Shown: positions 51,103-59,051 of the stretch, one piece after another
How positions within the stretch are numbered: the stretch's first letter is position 1
Layout: every line of letters begins with the position of its first letter
Assembly: GCA_015064205.1 (NCBI GenBank)
Contig: SVSR01000005.1
Coordinates: 1 to 64,000, forward strand
Origin: Oscillospiraceae bacterium
Lineage (GTDB): Bacteria > Bacillota > Clostridia > Oscillospirales > CAG-272
DNA: 64,000 nucleotides
Reading direction: 5' to 3'
Notes under the pieces: generated by a model
The model's input: only the letters and a program-made list of their open reading frames with translations
The model's database searches: none
Told to the model about the DNA's origin: nothing
Made by a program: the position numbers and the translations under genes

Positions 51103-52086
51103 ATGTTTAATCTTAATCTAAAAAAAGTCCTCGCACTCGTTCTTGCGTCAGTCTGTCTCTTTTCTCTTTCGGCATGCTCCAAGGACGACGAATCATTCGA
51201 GGCTCCGAGTTACAATGATACCGTGCTCACAATAGCCGGTCAGGACATCGATTACGAAACCTACAGGTATTTCTACCTCAATTTCAAGTACAGCTCTGAT
51301 TCAGGCGACGACTCCTATTGGGAAACAAACCCCGAAGCTGAAGAAACCCTAAAAAATGATGTTCTTTTCTCGCTGACTCAGTTTGCTACTATTCATAAGC
51401 TTGCTGAGGAAATGGGCATTACCGTTTCAGATACAGACAAACAAGGAATTGAAGATACGATCAACAGCTACATTGAAATGTACGGATCCGAAGAAGAGCT
51501 TGAAAATGCGCTCGCTCAGAGTTACATGTCGATCGATCTTTTCAGAAAGTTCAATCTTGCAACTGTACTTGAAAACAATATTTTCTTGAACATGCTTAAC
51601 GATGATACCAAGTTTGCAGCGGAAAAGCAGGTTGCTAAAGAGCTTCTCATGAGTGATGAATACATTCGTGCCATGCACATTCTTTACGCAGACAAAGCAA
51701 CTGCCGAGGCTGTGCTTGAAGAAGCACAAAATGCAACAGACGAAGAGTTCTATACCCTAACCCAAAGCGCCGAAGACCCCGGAATGATAGATAACCCTAC
51801 CGGTTACGTGTTCTCTACAGGCGAAATGGTGCAAGAATTTGAAGACGCCGCATTTGCTTTAGATGAAGGTCAGACGAGCGGACTTGTTGAGACCTCTTAC
51901 GGATACCATATAATCCGCAGACTTGAAAAAAGTGAAGCTTTCATTGATGAAAATTTCGATACCCTTGCCAGCCAACTTCTTGTTGATGCGTACTATCTAT
52001 ACGTAGATGATTACGCGATGAGCTTTGAAGACAGTATAATATACTCTGACATATACGACAAGCTTAATAATTCTACAGTAGCTTAA
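51103..52086 (+). CDS. PpiC/PrsA-type peptidyl-prolyl isomerase lipoprotein
   Basis: A 327-residue exported foldase. The signal peptide ends in the lipobox LSAC (Cys about residue 25), so it is a membrane-anchored lipoprotein. A SurA-like N-terminal helical part is followed by a parvulin domain near residues 195-290 (RAMHILYADKATAEAVLE, GYVFSTGEMVQEFEDAAFAL, TSYGYHIIRRLE). It helps fold secreted proteins. The start at 51103 has GGAAGGACTATAAA before it; an upstream TTG frame lacks a site. It is monocistronic with a terminator. Confidence 0.92.
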   Translation: MFNLNLKKVLALVLASVCLFSLSACSKDDESFEAPSYNDTVLTIAGQDIDYETYRYFYLNFKYSSDSGDDSYWETNPEAEETLKNDVLFSLTQFATIHKLAEEMGITVSDTDKQGIEDTINSYIEMYGSEEELENALAQSYMSIDLFRKFNLATVLENNIFLNMLNDDTKFAAEKQVAKELLMSDEYIRAMHILYADKATAEAVLEEAQNATDEEFYTLTQSAEDPGMIDNPTGYVFSTGEMVQEFEDAAFALDEGQTSGLVETSYGYHIIRRLEKSEAFIDENFDTLASQLLVDAYYLYVDDYAMSFEDSIIYSDIYDKLNNSTVA

Positions 52087-52102
52087 ATTAAATCTTTTTA
52101 AG

Positions 52103-52131
52103 CAGGGGAGCGTAAGCTTCCCTGTTTTTTT
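52103..52131. terminator. Terminator shared by the ppiC-like gene and mrnC
   Basis: A 9-bp stem CAGGGGAGC / GCTTCCCTG (one G-T pair) with a GTAA loop and T7 on the plus strand. It touches the mrnC stop. Confidence 0.85.
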
Positions 52132-52522
52132 ATATAATCTCTACGTCAGAATATGCAAGCGAAAACAGTTCTTTTATCCTCTCGCTTTGCCCCGAGAGAT
52201 ACAGATATCCAAACATAGCTTCAAATCCCGTTGCGCGTCTGTACTCGATCGCACTTGCGCTTTTTGGTGTTTTTGCTGTATGCGTATTTCTGCCGCGCTT
52301 ATAATAAGACAGTTCTTCTTCTGTAAGAGTCGGCTCTATCTTTTCAAACGCTGCACTCTGAGCGCTTGCTTTTACAAACGAAAGAGCGTTTCTATTAAGC
52401 GTGGCGCTGTCATATATTTTTTTGGATAAAAGAAAAGTTCTTACCTCAAGTTCAATAACACAGTCTCCAATATAAGCCAGTGCTATGCCGTTCATATTTT
52501 TGTAGTCTGTGACATCAGCCAT
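52130..52522 (-). CDS. mrnC: Mini-RNase III
   Basis: A 130-residue RNase III catalytic domain without a double-stranded RNA-binding domain, as in Bacillus MrnC, which matures 23S rRNA ends. The signature GIALAYIGDCVIELEVR holds the conserved Gly-Asp; KASAQSAAFEKI and YKRGRNTHT follow in family order, then EYRRATGFEAMFGYLYLSG with the second acidic site. The start at 52522 (MADVTDYKN) is preferred; an in-frame TTG at 52543 has no site. It may be read from the promoter of the structured RNA region just upstream. Confidence 0.92.
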   Translation of the reverse strand: MADVTDYKNMNGIALAYIGDCVIELEVRTFLLSKKIYDSATLNRNALSFVKASAQSAAFEKIEPTLTEEELSYYKRGRNTHTAKTPKSASAIEYRRATGFEAMFGYLYLSGQSERIKELFSLAYSDVEII

Positions 52523-52555
52523 AGGCACTTCTTTTCTCCCCAAAATTTATATATT

Positions 52556-52760
52556 AAAATGCACAAAACGTCTCGAAATCCTCTAAAATAGGCATTTTTT
52601 GTGACGGTCGAGTCCATTGTAACAAATATTGAAACTCATTTCAACAATCATTATTAACAAACATTCGTGACAAAAGCCAGGGTTATTTGTGAACATTCAA
52701 CAAACGCAAGCCCTGCAAATTCGAATCGTTTTTCCCACAAATTAACATTTTTGTGCATTT
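52556..52760 (-). ncRNA. Candidate structured RNA or mrnC leader (unassigned)
   Basis: The ends are perfectly complementary over 12 bp (AAATGCACAAAA at 52557-52568 with TTTTGTGCATTT at 52749-52760). Inside, TTTGTG/CACAAA gives a second helix, and two hairpins can form: TTGAAA-CTCA-TTTCAA (52629-52644) and CAGGG...CCCTG with inner pairs (52678-52715). An extended -10 promoter lies at its minus-strand 5' edge, and TTTT follows the closing stem. No open frame with a ribosome site is present. It could be a free RNA, a leader controlling mrnC 35 bases downstream, or an inverted-repeat element. It does not match any RNA family I know. Confidence 0.5.
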
Positions 52761-52769
52761 ATTATAACA
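52761..52769 (-). promoter_or_regulatory. Extended -10 promoter of the structured RNA
   Basis: Minus-strand TGTTATAAT, an exact TGnTATAAT extended -10. No good -35 is visible. The start would fall at about 52754-52756, at the first bases of the closing helix. Confidence 0.6.
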
Positions 52770-52888
52770 TCTATTTTTCATTCTAAATATGATATTAGAA
52801 AAATTATATTTAAGTAAAATCTCCGTTGTTTTTATTTAATTCTATCATGGTAAAAAGACGAATTCCGTCATAATATAAGAGTAAACAA

Positions 52889-52914
52889 AAAACCTCTCGT
52901 TTTAAGAGAGGCTT
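52889..52914 (-). terminator. Terminator of the rluB-GNAT unit
   Basis: GCCTCTC and GAGAGGT pair on the minus strand, followed by TTTTTTG. It lies 20 bp after the stop at 52936. Confidence 0.8.
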
Positions 52915-52935
52915 TAATTTTATTTGTCTGAAATA

Positions 52936-53325
52936 TTACTTTGACTTCCCGCCGCACTTATGTTCAAATGCATCTGTAAGGTCTATAAAAAACCTTCCTT
53001 CCGAGTCCCTTATAAAACCGACAGCCTTTACAATGGGCTTTTCCTCTCCCATATAATAGGCTTTTTTTATACCGCAAAGATCTATAAAATTAAGGGTTGC
53101 TCTGGCCATAATGAACATAGCTTCAAAATCATCTGTACCGGGAGCATACACAAGCTCCTTTATGTATCCTGCCTCATCCTTCATAACGAACTGGCATATA
53201 CCGAGAAGCTCTCCGGTTTCGGTCGTTGCAGAATATGCAAGCATATCAGCATCGTATTCTGTATTGCAAAGAGCACATATACGCTCCTGGTCAACTTTTG
53301 TCTGAACCGGTTTTATCTGAAACAT
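52936..53325 (-). CDS. GNAT-like acetyltransferase fold protein
   Basis: A 129-residue protein resembling a small GNAT domain: an opening strand FQIKPVQTKVDQERI, the central strands ELLGICQFVMKD and GYIKELVYAPGTDD, a long helix EAMFIMARATLNFIDLCGI, and late AYYMGEEKPIVKAVGF. The usual QxxGxG/A acetyl-CoA loop is not obvious, so activity is uncertain. The start at 53325 follows GAAAGGA; the ATG at 53343 overlaps the rluB stop. It is in the same operon as rluB. Confidence 0.6.
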   Translation of the reverse strand: MFQIKPVQTKVDQERICALCNTEYDADMLAYSATTETGELLGICQFVMKDEAGYIKELVYAPGTDDFEAMFIMARATLNFIDLCGIKKAYYMGEEKPIVKAVGFIRDSEGRFFIDLTDAFEHKCGGKSK

Positions 53326-53329
53326 AACA

Positions 53330-54058
53330 TCAATTCCTTTCATCGCTCTCTACAAGCGATCTTAAATATTTCACTTCTTCGCGGGTAAGATAACGCCACA
53401 TGCCCGTCTGAAGCTTGCCAAGCATTATCTGACCCTCACTAATCCTTTTAAGGCTGATAACCGTAAGCTCACACAGTTCGCACATCTTGCGTATCTGCCT
53501 GTTCCTGCCCTCGCAAAGCTCCATTTTAAGAAGCGTTGAATCTTCGCTTTCGCTCATCTTTGTAACCTTAACAGGCTTTATTATGTAGCCGTCGATCTCT
53601 AGCGGAGATGACAGCTTTTTTATTATTTCTTTGCTTACAGTTCCCTTTACTCTGACGAGATAAACCTTTACTATCTCGTGGCTGGGATGCGTAAGCGTAT
53701 TTGTAAGCTCACCGTCATCCGTACAAAGCAATAGGCCTTCTGAATACATATCAAGTCTGCCAACTGGGTACACGCGCGAATCAACGTCAGAAAGCAGTTC
53801 CGAAACACATTTGCGCCCGCGTTCGTCCGACATTGTAGTAACGTAACCGCGCGGCTTGTTTAGCATAATGTAGGTCTTATGCGCCTTTTTGGCACGAACC
53901 TTTCTTCCTTTATATGTTACAATGTCACGTTCGGGGTCTATTTTCTGACCGATAAGCGCTGTCTCTCCGTTGATTTTTCTATTGCCAATCTCGATCTCTT
54001 TTTCGGCGGCGCGGCGGCTCATAAGTCCGCAGTCTGATATATATTTCTGTATTCTCAT
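53330..54058 (-). CDS. rluB: 23S rRNA pseudouridine synthase, RluB/RsuA family
   Basis: A 242-residue pseudouridine synthase. The S4 RNA-binding domain (MRIQKYISDCGLMSRRAAE) is followed by the catalytic domain with the motif GRLDMYSEGLLLCTDDGEL (Asp near residue 101), MLNKPRGYVTT and EGRNRQIRKMC. In Firmicutes, genes next to scpA-scpB encode RluB, which modifies 23S rRNA helix 89. It follows the D-Ala-D-Ala carboxypeptidase by 5 bases. Confidence 0.93.
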   Translation of the reverse strand: MRIQKYISDCGLMSRRAAEKEIEIGNRKINGETALIGQKIDPERDIVTYKGRKVRAKKAHKTYIMLNKPRGYVTTMSDERGRKCVSELLSDVDSRVYPVGRLDMYSEGLLLCTDDGELTNTLTHPSHEIVKVYLVRVKGTVSKEIIKKLSSPLEIDGYIIKPVKVTKMSESEDSTLLKMELCEGRNRQIRKMCELCELTVISLKRISEGQIMLGKLQTGMWRYLTREEVKYLRSLVESDERN

Positions 54059-54063
54059 CTATT

Positions 54064-55131
54064 TTAAAAGTCTTTCCTTTCAACAACCTCGCTTATTATA
54101 AGCGGTAGGCTACTAACAACTTTTCCGTCAATCGAAAAATCAACTCTGCCAACGCATTCGCCAACTTTTTTCGGCGCGTATACAAATCTTGGCAGGTATA
54201 CCGTTTGCGTAACACCATTACCTTGCTTGCTCATACAGTAGCTTGCCTCACCCACGCTTTTTACCTTTATATGTGACGTATTTTTGCCAACGCACTCAAG
54301 AGTGAACTCAAGCTCACCGTCTTCGGCAAGCACTCGTTTTTCATAGTTTTCAAAGCCGTAGTCTAGCATTGCCGTATGGTCGCGCCAGTCGTCAGGCGCC
54401 GATAATGTTACGCAAATAAGTCTCATGCCGTCGCGCTCGGCGGCGCTTACAAGGCAGCGTCCGCTTTTCTTTGTAAAGCCTGTCTTTACCCCGATAGCAC
54501 CGTCATAAAGCCTAAGCATCTTATTATGATTCATCAGATATCTGTATCCGCCGTTATCCATTGGTATACGGTGTTTATAGGTGGATACCATTTCTGCAAA
54601 ATCCTTGTTTTCAAGCGCCTTTGCCGCGATCAAAGCAAGCTCATGCGCAGTAGTGTAGTGATTTTCGGCATCAAGTCCGTGAGGATTTGCAAACGACGTA
54701 TCAACAAGCCCAAGGGCCATTGCTTTTTCGTTCATCATAACCGCAAAATCCTCGATACTTCCACCCACCGTTATGGCAATAGCCGCAGCTGCATCGTTTG
54801 CGCTTTCCAAAAGCATAGCATAAAGAAGTTCCTCGAGGCTCATCGATTCTCCTGCTTTAAGACAAACAGACGAGCCCTCAACCCCAACGGCTTCAAGCGG
54901 AACACTCACCATCTCGTTTATATCTGCACTTTCCAGCGCCACCAGAGCTGTCATTATCTTAGTAGTGCTTGCCATAGGCATGCGTGTATCTGAATTTTTC
55001 TCATATATCACCCTGCCCGACTCTGCTTCAATTATAACAGCAGAGTGCGCTGAGGTATCAAGTGCGCATAGTGAATATGTCAAAGCGGCGCAGACAGCCG
55101 CGGTAAAGACTAACATAAAAATTCTTTTCAT
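54064..55131 (-). CDS. D-alanyl-D-alanine carboxypeptidase, DacF/PBP5 type
   Basis: A 355-residue low-molecular-weight penicillin-binding protein. A signal peptide (FMLVFTAAVCAALTYSLCAL) precedes the S11 domain with ASTTKIMTALVA (SxxK near residue 53), SANDAAAAIA (SxN) and VKTGFTKKSG (KTG near 217). The C-terminal domain is present, ending in SLPLIISEVVERKDF without a clear amphipathic anchor helix. It trims peptidoglycan pentapeptides. Sporulation-linked DacF is the closest guess, given gerW and scpAB in the same run. Confidence 0.93.
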   Translation of the reverse strand: MKRIFMLVFTAAVCAALTYSLCALDTSAHSAVIIEAESGRVIYEKNSDTRMPMASTTKIMTALVALESADINEMVSVPLEAVGVEGSSVCLKAGESMSLEELLYAMLLESANDAAAAIAITVGGSIEDFAVMMNEKAMALGLVDTSFANPHGLDAENHYTTAHELALIAAKALENKDFAEMVSTYKHRIPMDNGGYRYLMNHNKMLRLYDGAIGVKTGFTKKSGRCLVSAAERDGMRLICVTLSAPDDWRDHTAMLDYGFENYEKRVLAEDGELEFTLECVGKNTSHIKVKSVGEASYCMSKQGNGVTQTVYLPRFVYAPKKVGECVGRVDFSIDGKVVSSLPLIISEVVERKDF

Positions 55132-55210
55132 GGATGATCTCCTGATGTGTTTTTATGCTATTATTTTACCGCAGACTTGCAGTTATTATTTCTGTAAATT
55201 TTTTGTTTGA

Positions 55211-55618
55211 TTATTCGCTGTCTTTTTTAAATACGTCTTTTAGCTTTGCAACTATGTCTGGGGATTTTTCAATAAGTCCTGTAACAGATCCAATATAGTC
55301 GGGAGCTTCGGGGGGATTAGCAACGTTAAGCATCGTAACCTTTCCATCTGATGAAACAACGAGGAATGCAACGGGTGTAACCGAAACGCCCGTTCCTCCG
55401 CCTCCGCTGAAGGTAAGCAGCTTTTTAGCACTTGACTGCTCCTTATCCGCAAAATCCACTCCGCCGGACGCAAAGCCCATCGATACCTTTGAAACGGGGA
55501 TTATAACCGTACCAGAGGGTGTGCTTATAGGTTCACCAATAATTGTGTTTGCCTCAACTACCTTTTTAATTTCAGCAAGAGAAGTGGAAATTATCTCACC
55601 AAGCTTGTTTTCTGCCAT
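55211..55618 (-). CDS. gerW: GerW (YtfJ) sporulation protein
   Basis: A 135-residue protein of the YtfJ/GerW family, needed for normal germination in Bacillus spores. The family segments GEPISTPSGTVIIPVSKVS and MGFASGGVDF, then the glycine-rich FSGGGGTGVSVTPVAFLVV, are clear. The N-terminus is LGEIISTSLAEIKKVVEANT. No membrane segment is seen. It follows the DUF2953 protein by 28 bases, consistent with the common pairing of the two genes in Clostridia. Confidence 0.95.
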   Translation of the reverse strand: MAENKLGEIISTSLAEIKKVVEANTIIGEPISTPSGTVIIPVSKVSMGFASGGVDFADKEQSSAKKLLTFSGGGGTGVSVTPVAFLVVSSDGKVTMLNVANPPEAPDYIGSVTGLIEKSPDIVAKLKDVFKKDSE

Positions 55619-55646
55619 TGTTGTATATTCCTTTCATATTATTATA

Positions 55647-56231
55647 TTATTTTGTAAGATGTGCAATTGCAGCACTTATAAACGAATATAATATCCCGCC
55701 AAGTGTGACGGAAAGCTTAATATCTATCTGTGCAACAGTTTTATCCGCCGTGAAATCTGGGGATATGTCTATTACAGCACCTTTTTGAGGAAAAAATCTT
55801 GTTTTTCGCTTTAAGATCTCAGTCAGGTAAGCAACAGACTGTATTACTGCTCCGTATCTGACTGCGGTGGAAGCAGGATCGTCAGAACCTACTCTGATAA
55901 CAATATGAGCAAGTTTTACACGTACGTGACCAAAAAACCTTGTTATAAACTTACTTACTATACTGATTATATCCCCAAGAGAATCGAGAATAGGCTTTTT
56001 CTCTTTCTTTTCGTCTTTTTTCTCTGCTCCGGGCTCTTTTTTGGGTCTTTTTTTCTTTTTCACAAAGCTTAAAAGCTTATCAAGTCGCACACCGCCAATA
56101 CGCAGATCAACCTTGAGCGAGTCATAATAACTAACTCTCATGCTTATTCTGACAAGGCACAGTCCGGCAACAATTAGTATTATCGCCAAAAGTATTATTA
56201 TGAAAAGCTTCATATATAATTTATAATCCAT
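55647..56231 (-). CDS. DUF2953 family membrane-anchored protein
   Basis: A 194-residue protein. An N-terminal membrane helix (FIIILLAIILIVAGLCLV) is followed by a soluble beta-type part, a very basic linker (VKKKKRPKKEPGAEKKDEKKEKK) broken into runs of Lys and Glu at about 58-80, and the DUF2953 core with VKLAHIVIRVGSDDPAS and ISPDFTADKTVAQIDI. Function is unknown, but the family co-occurs with gerW/ytfJ and spore formers, so a sporulation role is likely. Confidence 0.85.
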   Translation of the reverse strand: MDYKLYMKLFIIILLAIILIVAGLCLVRISMRVSYYDSLKVDLRIGGVRLDKLLSFVKKKKRPKKEPGAEKKDEKKEKKPILDSLGDIISIVSKFITRFFGHVRVKLAHIVIRVGSDDPASTAVRYGAVIQSVAYLTEILKRKTRFFPQKGAVIDISPDFTADKTVAQIDIKLSVTLGGILYSFISAAIAHLTK

Positions 56232-56262
56232 GCCTTCCTTCGTATTTGTTTATGGTTATTCT

Positions 56263-56847
56263 CTACTCCTCTGAGGGCTCAGTTTCTTCAGCGTCCGCTA
56301 ATTGCGGCAGATCTGATGACTCAGCAAGAGCGGAAAAAGCTGCCGCTTCGGGTAGCTCTTTGATACTCTCAAGTCCGAAGCATCTTAAAAAGTCATCAGT
56401 GGTTGCATAAAGCGACGGCCTTCCGGGAGCTTCAAGCTTACCGCAGCATTCTATAAGCCCCTTTTCGCAAAGCGCACCTATTGAGTACGAGCTGTCTATC
56501 CCTCTGACCTGTTCTATAAACGCACGGGTAACAGGCTGGTGATAAGCTATTATCGATAAAACTTCAAGCGATGAATTCGAGAGATTCCCACCGCGTCTGA
56601 TACCAAGAGCCGCACGTATGTAATCTATATATTCTTCTTTAGTGCAAAGCTGACAGCTGTCTTCGTACGTTATAAGCTGAATTCCCCGATCAGGTATACT
56701 GTTATATTCCTCTGCATACCCCTTGATAAATTCCTTTGTATGCTTTTCACTCATCTCAAGCAAAAGCGAAAGCCTTTCGTAACTCAGCGCGTGTCCTGCA
56801 GCAAAAAGCACCGCTTCGCAAATTCTCTTCATTTCTATTCTTTCCAT
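56263..56847 (-). CDS. scpB: ScpB, segregation and condensation protein B
   Basis: A 194-residue winged-helix protein that binds ScpA in the SMC condensin complex. Family segments are KRICEAVLFAAGHALSYERL, SLEVLSIIAYHQPVTRAFIE and RPSLYATTDDFLRCFGLESI. An acidic C-terminus (EETEPSEE) follows. It lies downstream of scpA on the same strand with 57 bases between them. Confidence 0.96.
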   Translation of the reverse strand: MERIEMKRICEAVLFAAGHALSYERLSLLLEMSEKHTKEFIKGYAEEYNSIPDRGIQLITYEDSCQLCTKEEYIDYIRAALGIRRGGNLSNSSLEVLSIIAYHQPVTRAFIEQVRGIDSSYSIGALCEKGLIECCGKLEAPGRPSLYATTDDFLRCFGLESIKELPEAAAFSALAESSDLPQLADAEETEPSEE

Positions 56848-56904
56848 TTCAGGCTGATTATTCCTTTCAACGGTTATCTTTTTATAATATACGTAAATTT
56901 TTTA

Positions 56905-57663
56905 TTATTCCTGCGCTTCTGTCAGCTTTTCGCGTTCACGGGGCGCTAAGTACATTTCAAAATCCTCACCGTCGGGTGAGTCTATCGGTTCTAGCCTTAT
57001 ACGGCTGTTTTTGATAAGTTCGAGAACCGACATAAATATCGCAATAAGTTCGCTTTTCGACGTTGCTGTTGCAAGCATGCCCGTATAGCTTACGTGTCCC
57101 CTTCTCTTTATTGTACGAAGAACGCTGTATATCTTCACGGAAACCGGAACTATCGGAGCTCTGAGGATCTTTTCAAAAGGCACTTCAACTTCCTTTGATT
57201 CCTGCTCGGCGCTCTGCAGGCGCTTGAACATCTTTGCTATTGCATTTCCAAGAAGCTCTGCATCATGCTCTGCAACGTATCCCGTATCAGGCTTTATCTC
57301 GTCGGTGTCTTTAACAAACCGGCGGCTGTAGGTAACGTACCTGTCTGCAAGAATGTGAGAAGCCTCCTTTATACGCTTATATTCCTCAAGTGCCGCGGCA
57401 AGGCTTGCTCGCGGGTCTTCCTCTTCTTCATCTTCTCTCGGCAGGAGCATACGGCTCTTTATAAGCATAAGCTCTGAAGCCATAACTATAAACTCACCGG
57501 CTATCTCCATATCGAGCTTCTGCATTATTTCGATCTGCTCCATATACTGATCAAATATCAGAGATATAGGTATATCGCATATTTCAACCTTATTCTTTGA
57601 TATAAGAACAAGAAGGAGATCAAGAGGTCCCTCGAATTTTTCAAGTTTAAACGATAATTCCAT
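56905..57663 (-). CDS. scpA: ScpA, SMC kleisin subunit
   Basis: A 252-residue kleisin closing the SMC ring for chromosome condensation. The N-terminal FEGPLDLLLVLISKNKVEI and DIPISLIFDQYM match the ScpA signature; the C-terminal winged helix (ELIAIFMSVLELIKNSRIRL) binds the SMC head. It lies between the M50 protease and scpB genes, as in many Firmicutes. Confidence 0.96.
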   Translation of the reverse strand: MELSFKLEKFEGPLDLLLVLISKNKVEICDIPISLIFDQYMEQIEIMQKLDMEIAGEFIVMASELMLIKSRMLLPREDEEEEDPRASLAAALEEYKRIKEASHILADRYVTYSRRFVKDTDEIKPDTGYVAEHDAELLGNAIAKMFKRLQSAEQESKEVEVPFEKILRAPIVPVSVKIYSVLRTIKRRGHVSYTGMLATATSKSELIAIFMSVLELIKNSRIRLEPIDSPDGEDFEMYLAPREREKLTEAQE

Positions 57664-57708
57664 CGTCTTTTTTCTCTTTCGTTTTAATTACTTAATATCG
57701 CTATTGGA

Positions 57709-58392
57709 TTATAGACCCGGTATAAGAGAAATTATAAAATTCATTCCGTCAAAGACCGCATCGAAGGCGGCCCCAAGAGGTCTTCTTATAACTCCCATAT
57801 AAAGAAGCAATATCAGTGCAATCTGAATATATCTTTCATATTTCATTAATCCGAAATAATACTTATCGGGAAGAATTACGAAAAGTATTCGTGAGCCGTC
57901 AAGCGGCGGAACGGGTATGAGATTAAATAACCCGAGATATAAGTTCAGCGTTGAAAAGTTTATAAGAAAATCAAATATAAGAACAATCAGATTAAATACA
58001 AATTCGCTCTTGATCATATCGTAATTTGCCATTATTACCGCAAGAAATATTCTGTATACAAGAAGTGCGGCAAACGACATAAGTACGTTTGAAAGCGGGC
58101 CTGCAAGCGCGCATATAGCCATATCGCGCCTCGGCTTTTTAAAATATCTCGTGTTTATCGGCACGGGCTTTGCCCATCCGAATCTGAACAAAAGCATACA
58201 TATAAATCCTATAAGATCAAGATGCCTTATAGGATTTAACGACAGCCTTCCGAAAGCACGCGCCGTCGGATCACCAAGCTTATAAGCCGCATATCCGTGC
58301 GCAACCTCATGAACAGTCAGAGCAAAAAGTACGATTATTACGTTTAATATAAGTCCTGGAATATCCGAAAGAATTGATTGTATATAGTTCAT
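57709..58392 (-). CDS. Site-2 protease family metalloprotease (M50, YwhC-like)
   Basis: A 227-residue intramembrane metalloprotease. The zinc motif HEVAHG lies in the first helix near residue 28, KLGDPTARAFGRLSLNP follows, and the second ligand motif NLIPVPPLDGSRIL is near residue 160. It has five to six hydrophobic helices. The size and order fit the small M50 proteins that sit upstream of scpA in Clostridia. The substrate is unknown. Confidence 0.92.
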   Translation of the reverse strand: MNYIQSILSDIPGLILNVIIVLFALTVHEVAHGYAAYKLGDPTARAFGRLSLNPIRHLDLIGFICMLLFRFGWAKPVPINTRYFKKPRRDMAICALAGPLSNVLMSFAALLVYRIFLAVIMANYDMIKSEFVFNLIVLIFDFLINFSTLNLYLGLFNLIPVPPLDGSRILFVILPDKYYFGLMKYERYIQIALILLLYMGVIRRPLGAAFDAVFDGMNFIISLIPGL

Positions 58393-58409
58393 TTAAGGCC
58401 TTTCCGACT

Positions 58410-59012
58410 TTATTTTTCGTCAATAAATCTGAGTATATTTCCAAGAAGATCCTCACGCCCGAGCTTCTTTGTTGACGAGAACGGTATTATGGGTGTTCCC
58501 TCCAAAAGAAGCGGATACTCCGCCAAAAGTGCAAGATTGCGCTCGCCGTCCGTGCGGTTGAGCTTATCTATCTTGGTTGCAGCAATAATATAGGGTATCT
58601 TCTCGCGGTTGAGCCACTCAAGCATCATATCATCATCTGCAGTCGGGCCAACCTTTATATCGATAAGCTGAACTACTAAGCGAAGAACGTTTCTGTCTGA
58701 TTTTGCAAAATAATCATTACAAAGCTTAGACCATTTTTCCTTATCGGCAGGCGGTCTTTTTGCAAAGCCGTATCCCGGCAGGTCAACAAGATAAAACTTT
58801 TTATCAACATCATAAAAATTTATCGTTATAGTCTTACCGGGCTGAGAACTGACACGTGCAAGCGATTTGCGCATTAAAAGCGAGTTGATAAGCGAGCTTT
58901 TACCAACGTTTGAACGCCCCGAAAATGCTATCTGCACCCTGTTGTCAGTCGGGAACTGACTTTTTAGTCCTGCAGTTATTGCAAGATTTGAGTTTTGTAT
59001 ATTTAATTTCAT
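58410..59012 (-). CDS. ysxC: YsxC/EngB ribosome-biogenesis GTPase
   Basis: A 200-residue GTPase that helps assemble the 50S subunit. It shows G1 GRSNVGKSSL near residue 31, G2 PGKTITINF, G3 DLPGYGFAKRP and G4 TKIDK. It follows lon by 40 bases, the common ClpX/Lon-YsxC order in Firmicutes. Confidence 0.96.
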   Translation of the reverse strand: MKLNIQNSNLAITAGLKSQFPTDNRVQIAFSGRSNVGKSSLINSLLMRKSLARVSSQPGKTITINFYDVDKKFYLVDLPGYGFAKRPPADKEKWSKLCNDYFAKSDRNVLRLVVQLIDIKVGPTADDDMMLEWLNREKIPYIIAATKIDKLNRTDGERNLALLAEYPLLLEGTPIIPFSSTKKLGREDLLGNILRFIDEK

Positions 59013-59051
59013 TTTTAACCCTTTCTGCCCTGCATTAACGCAATTTAAAAC

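Noticed and set aside
52556-52756. Identification of the structured region as 6S RNA
   Set aside because: The length fits, but the single long rod with a central bubble could not be drawn; the two internal hairpins fit differently. It is left unassigned.
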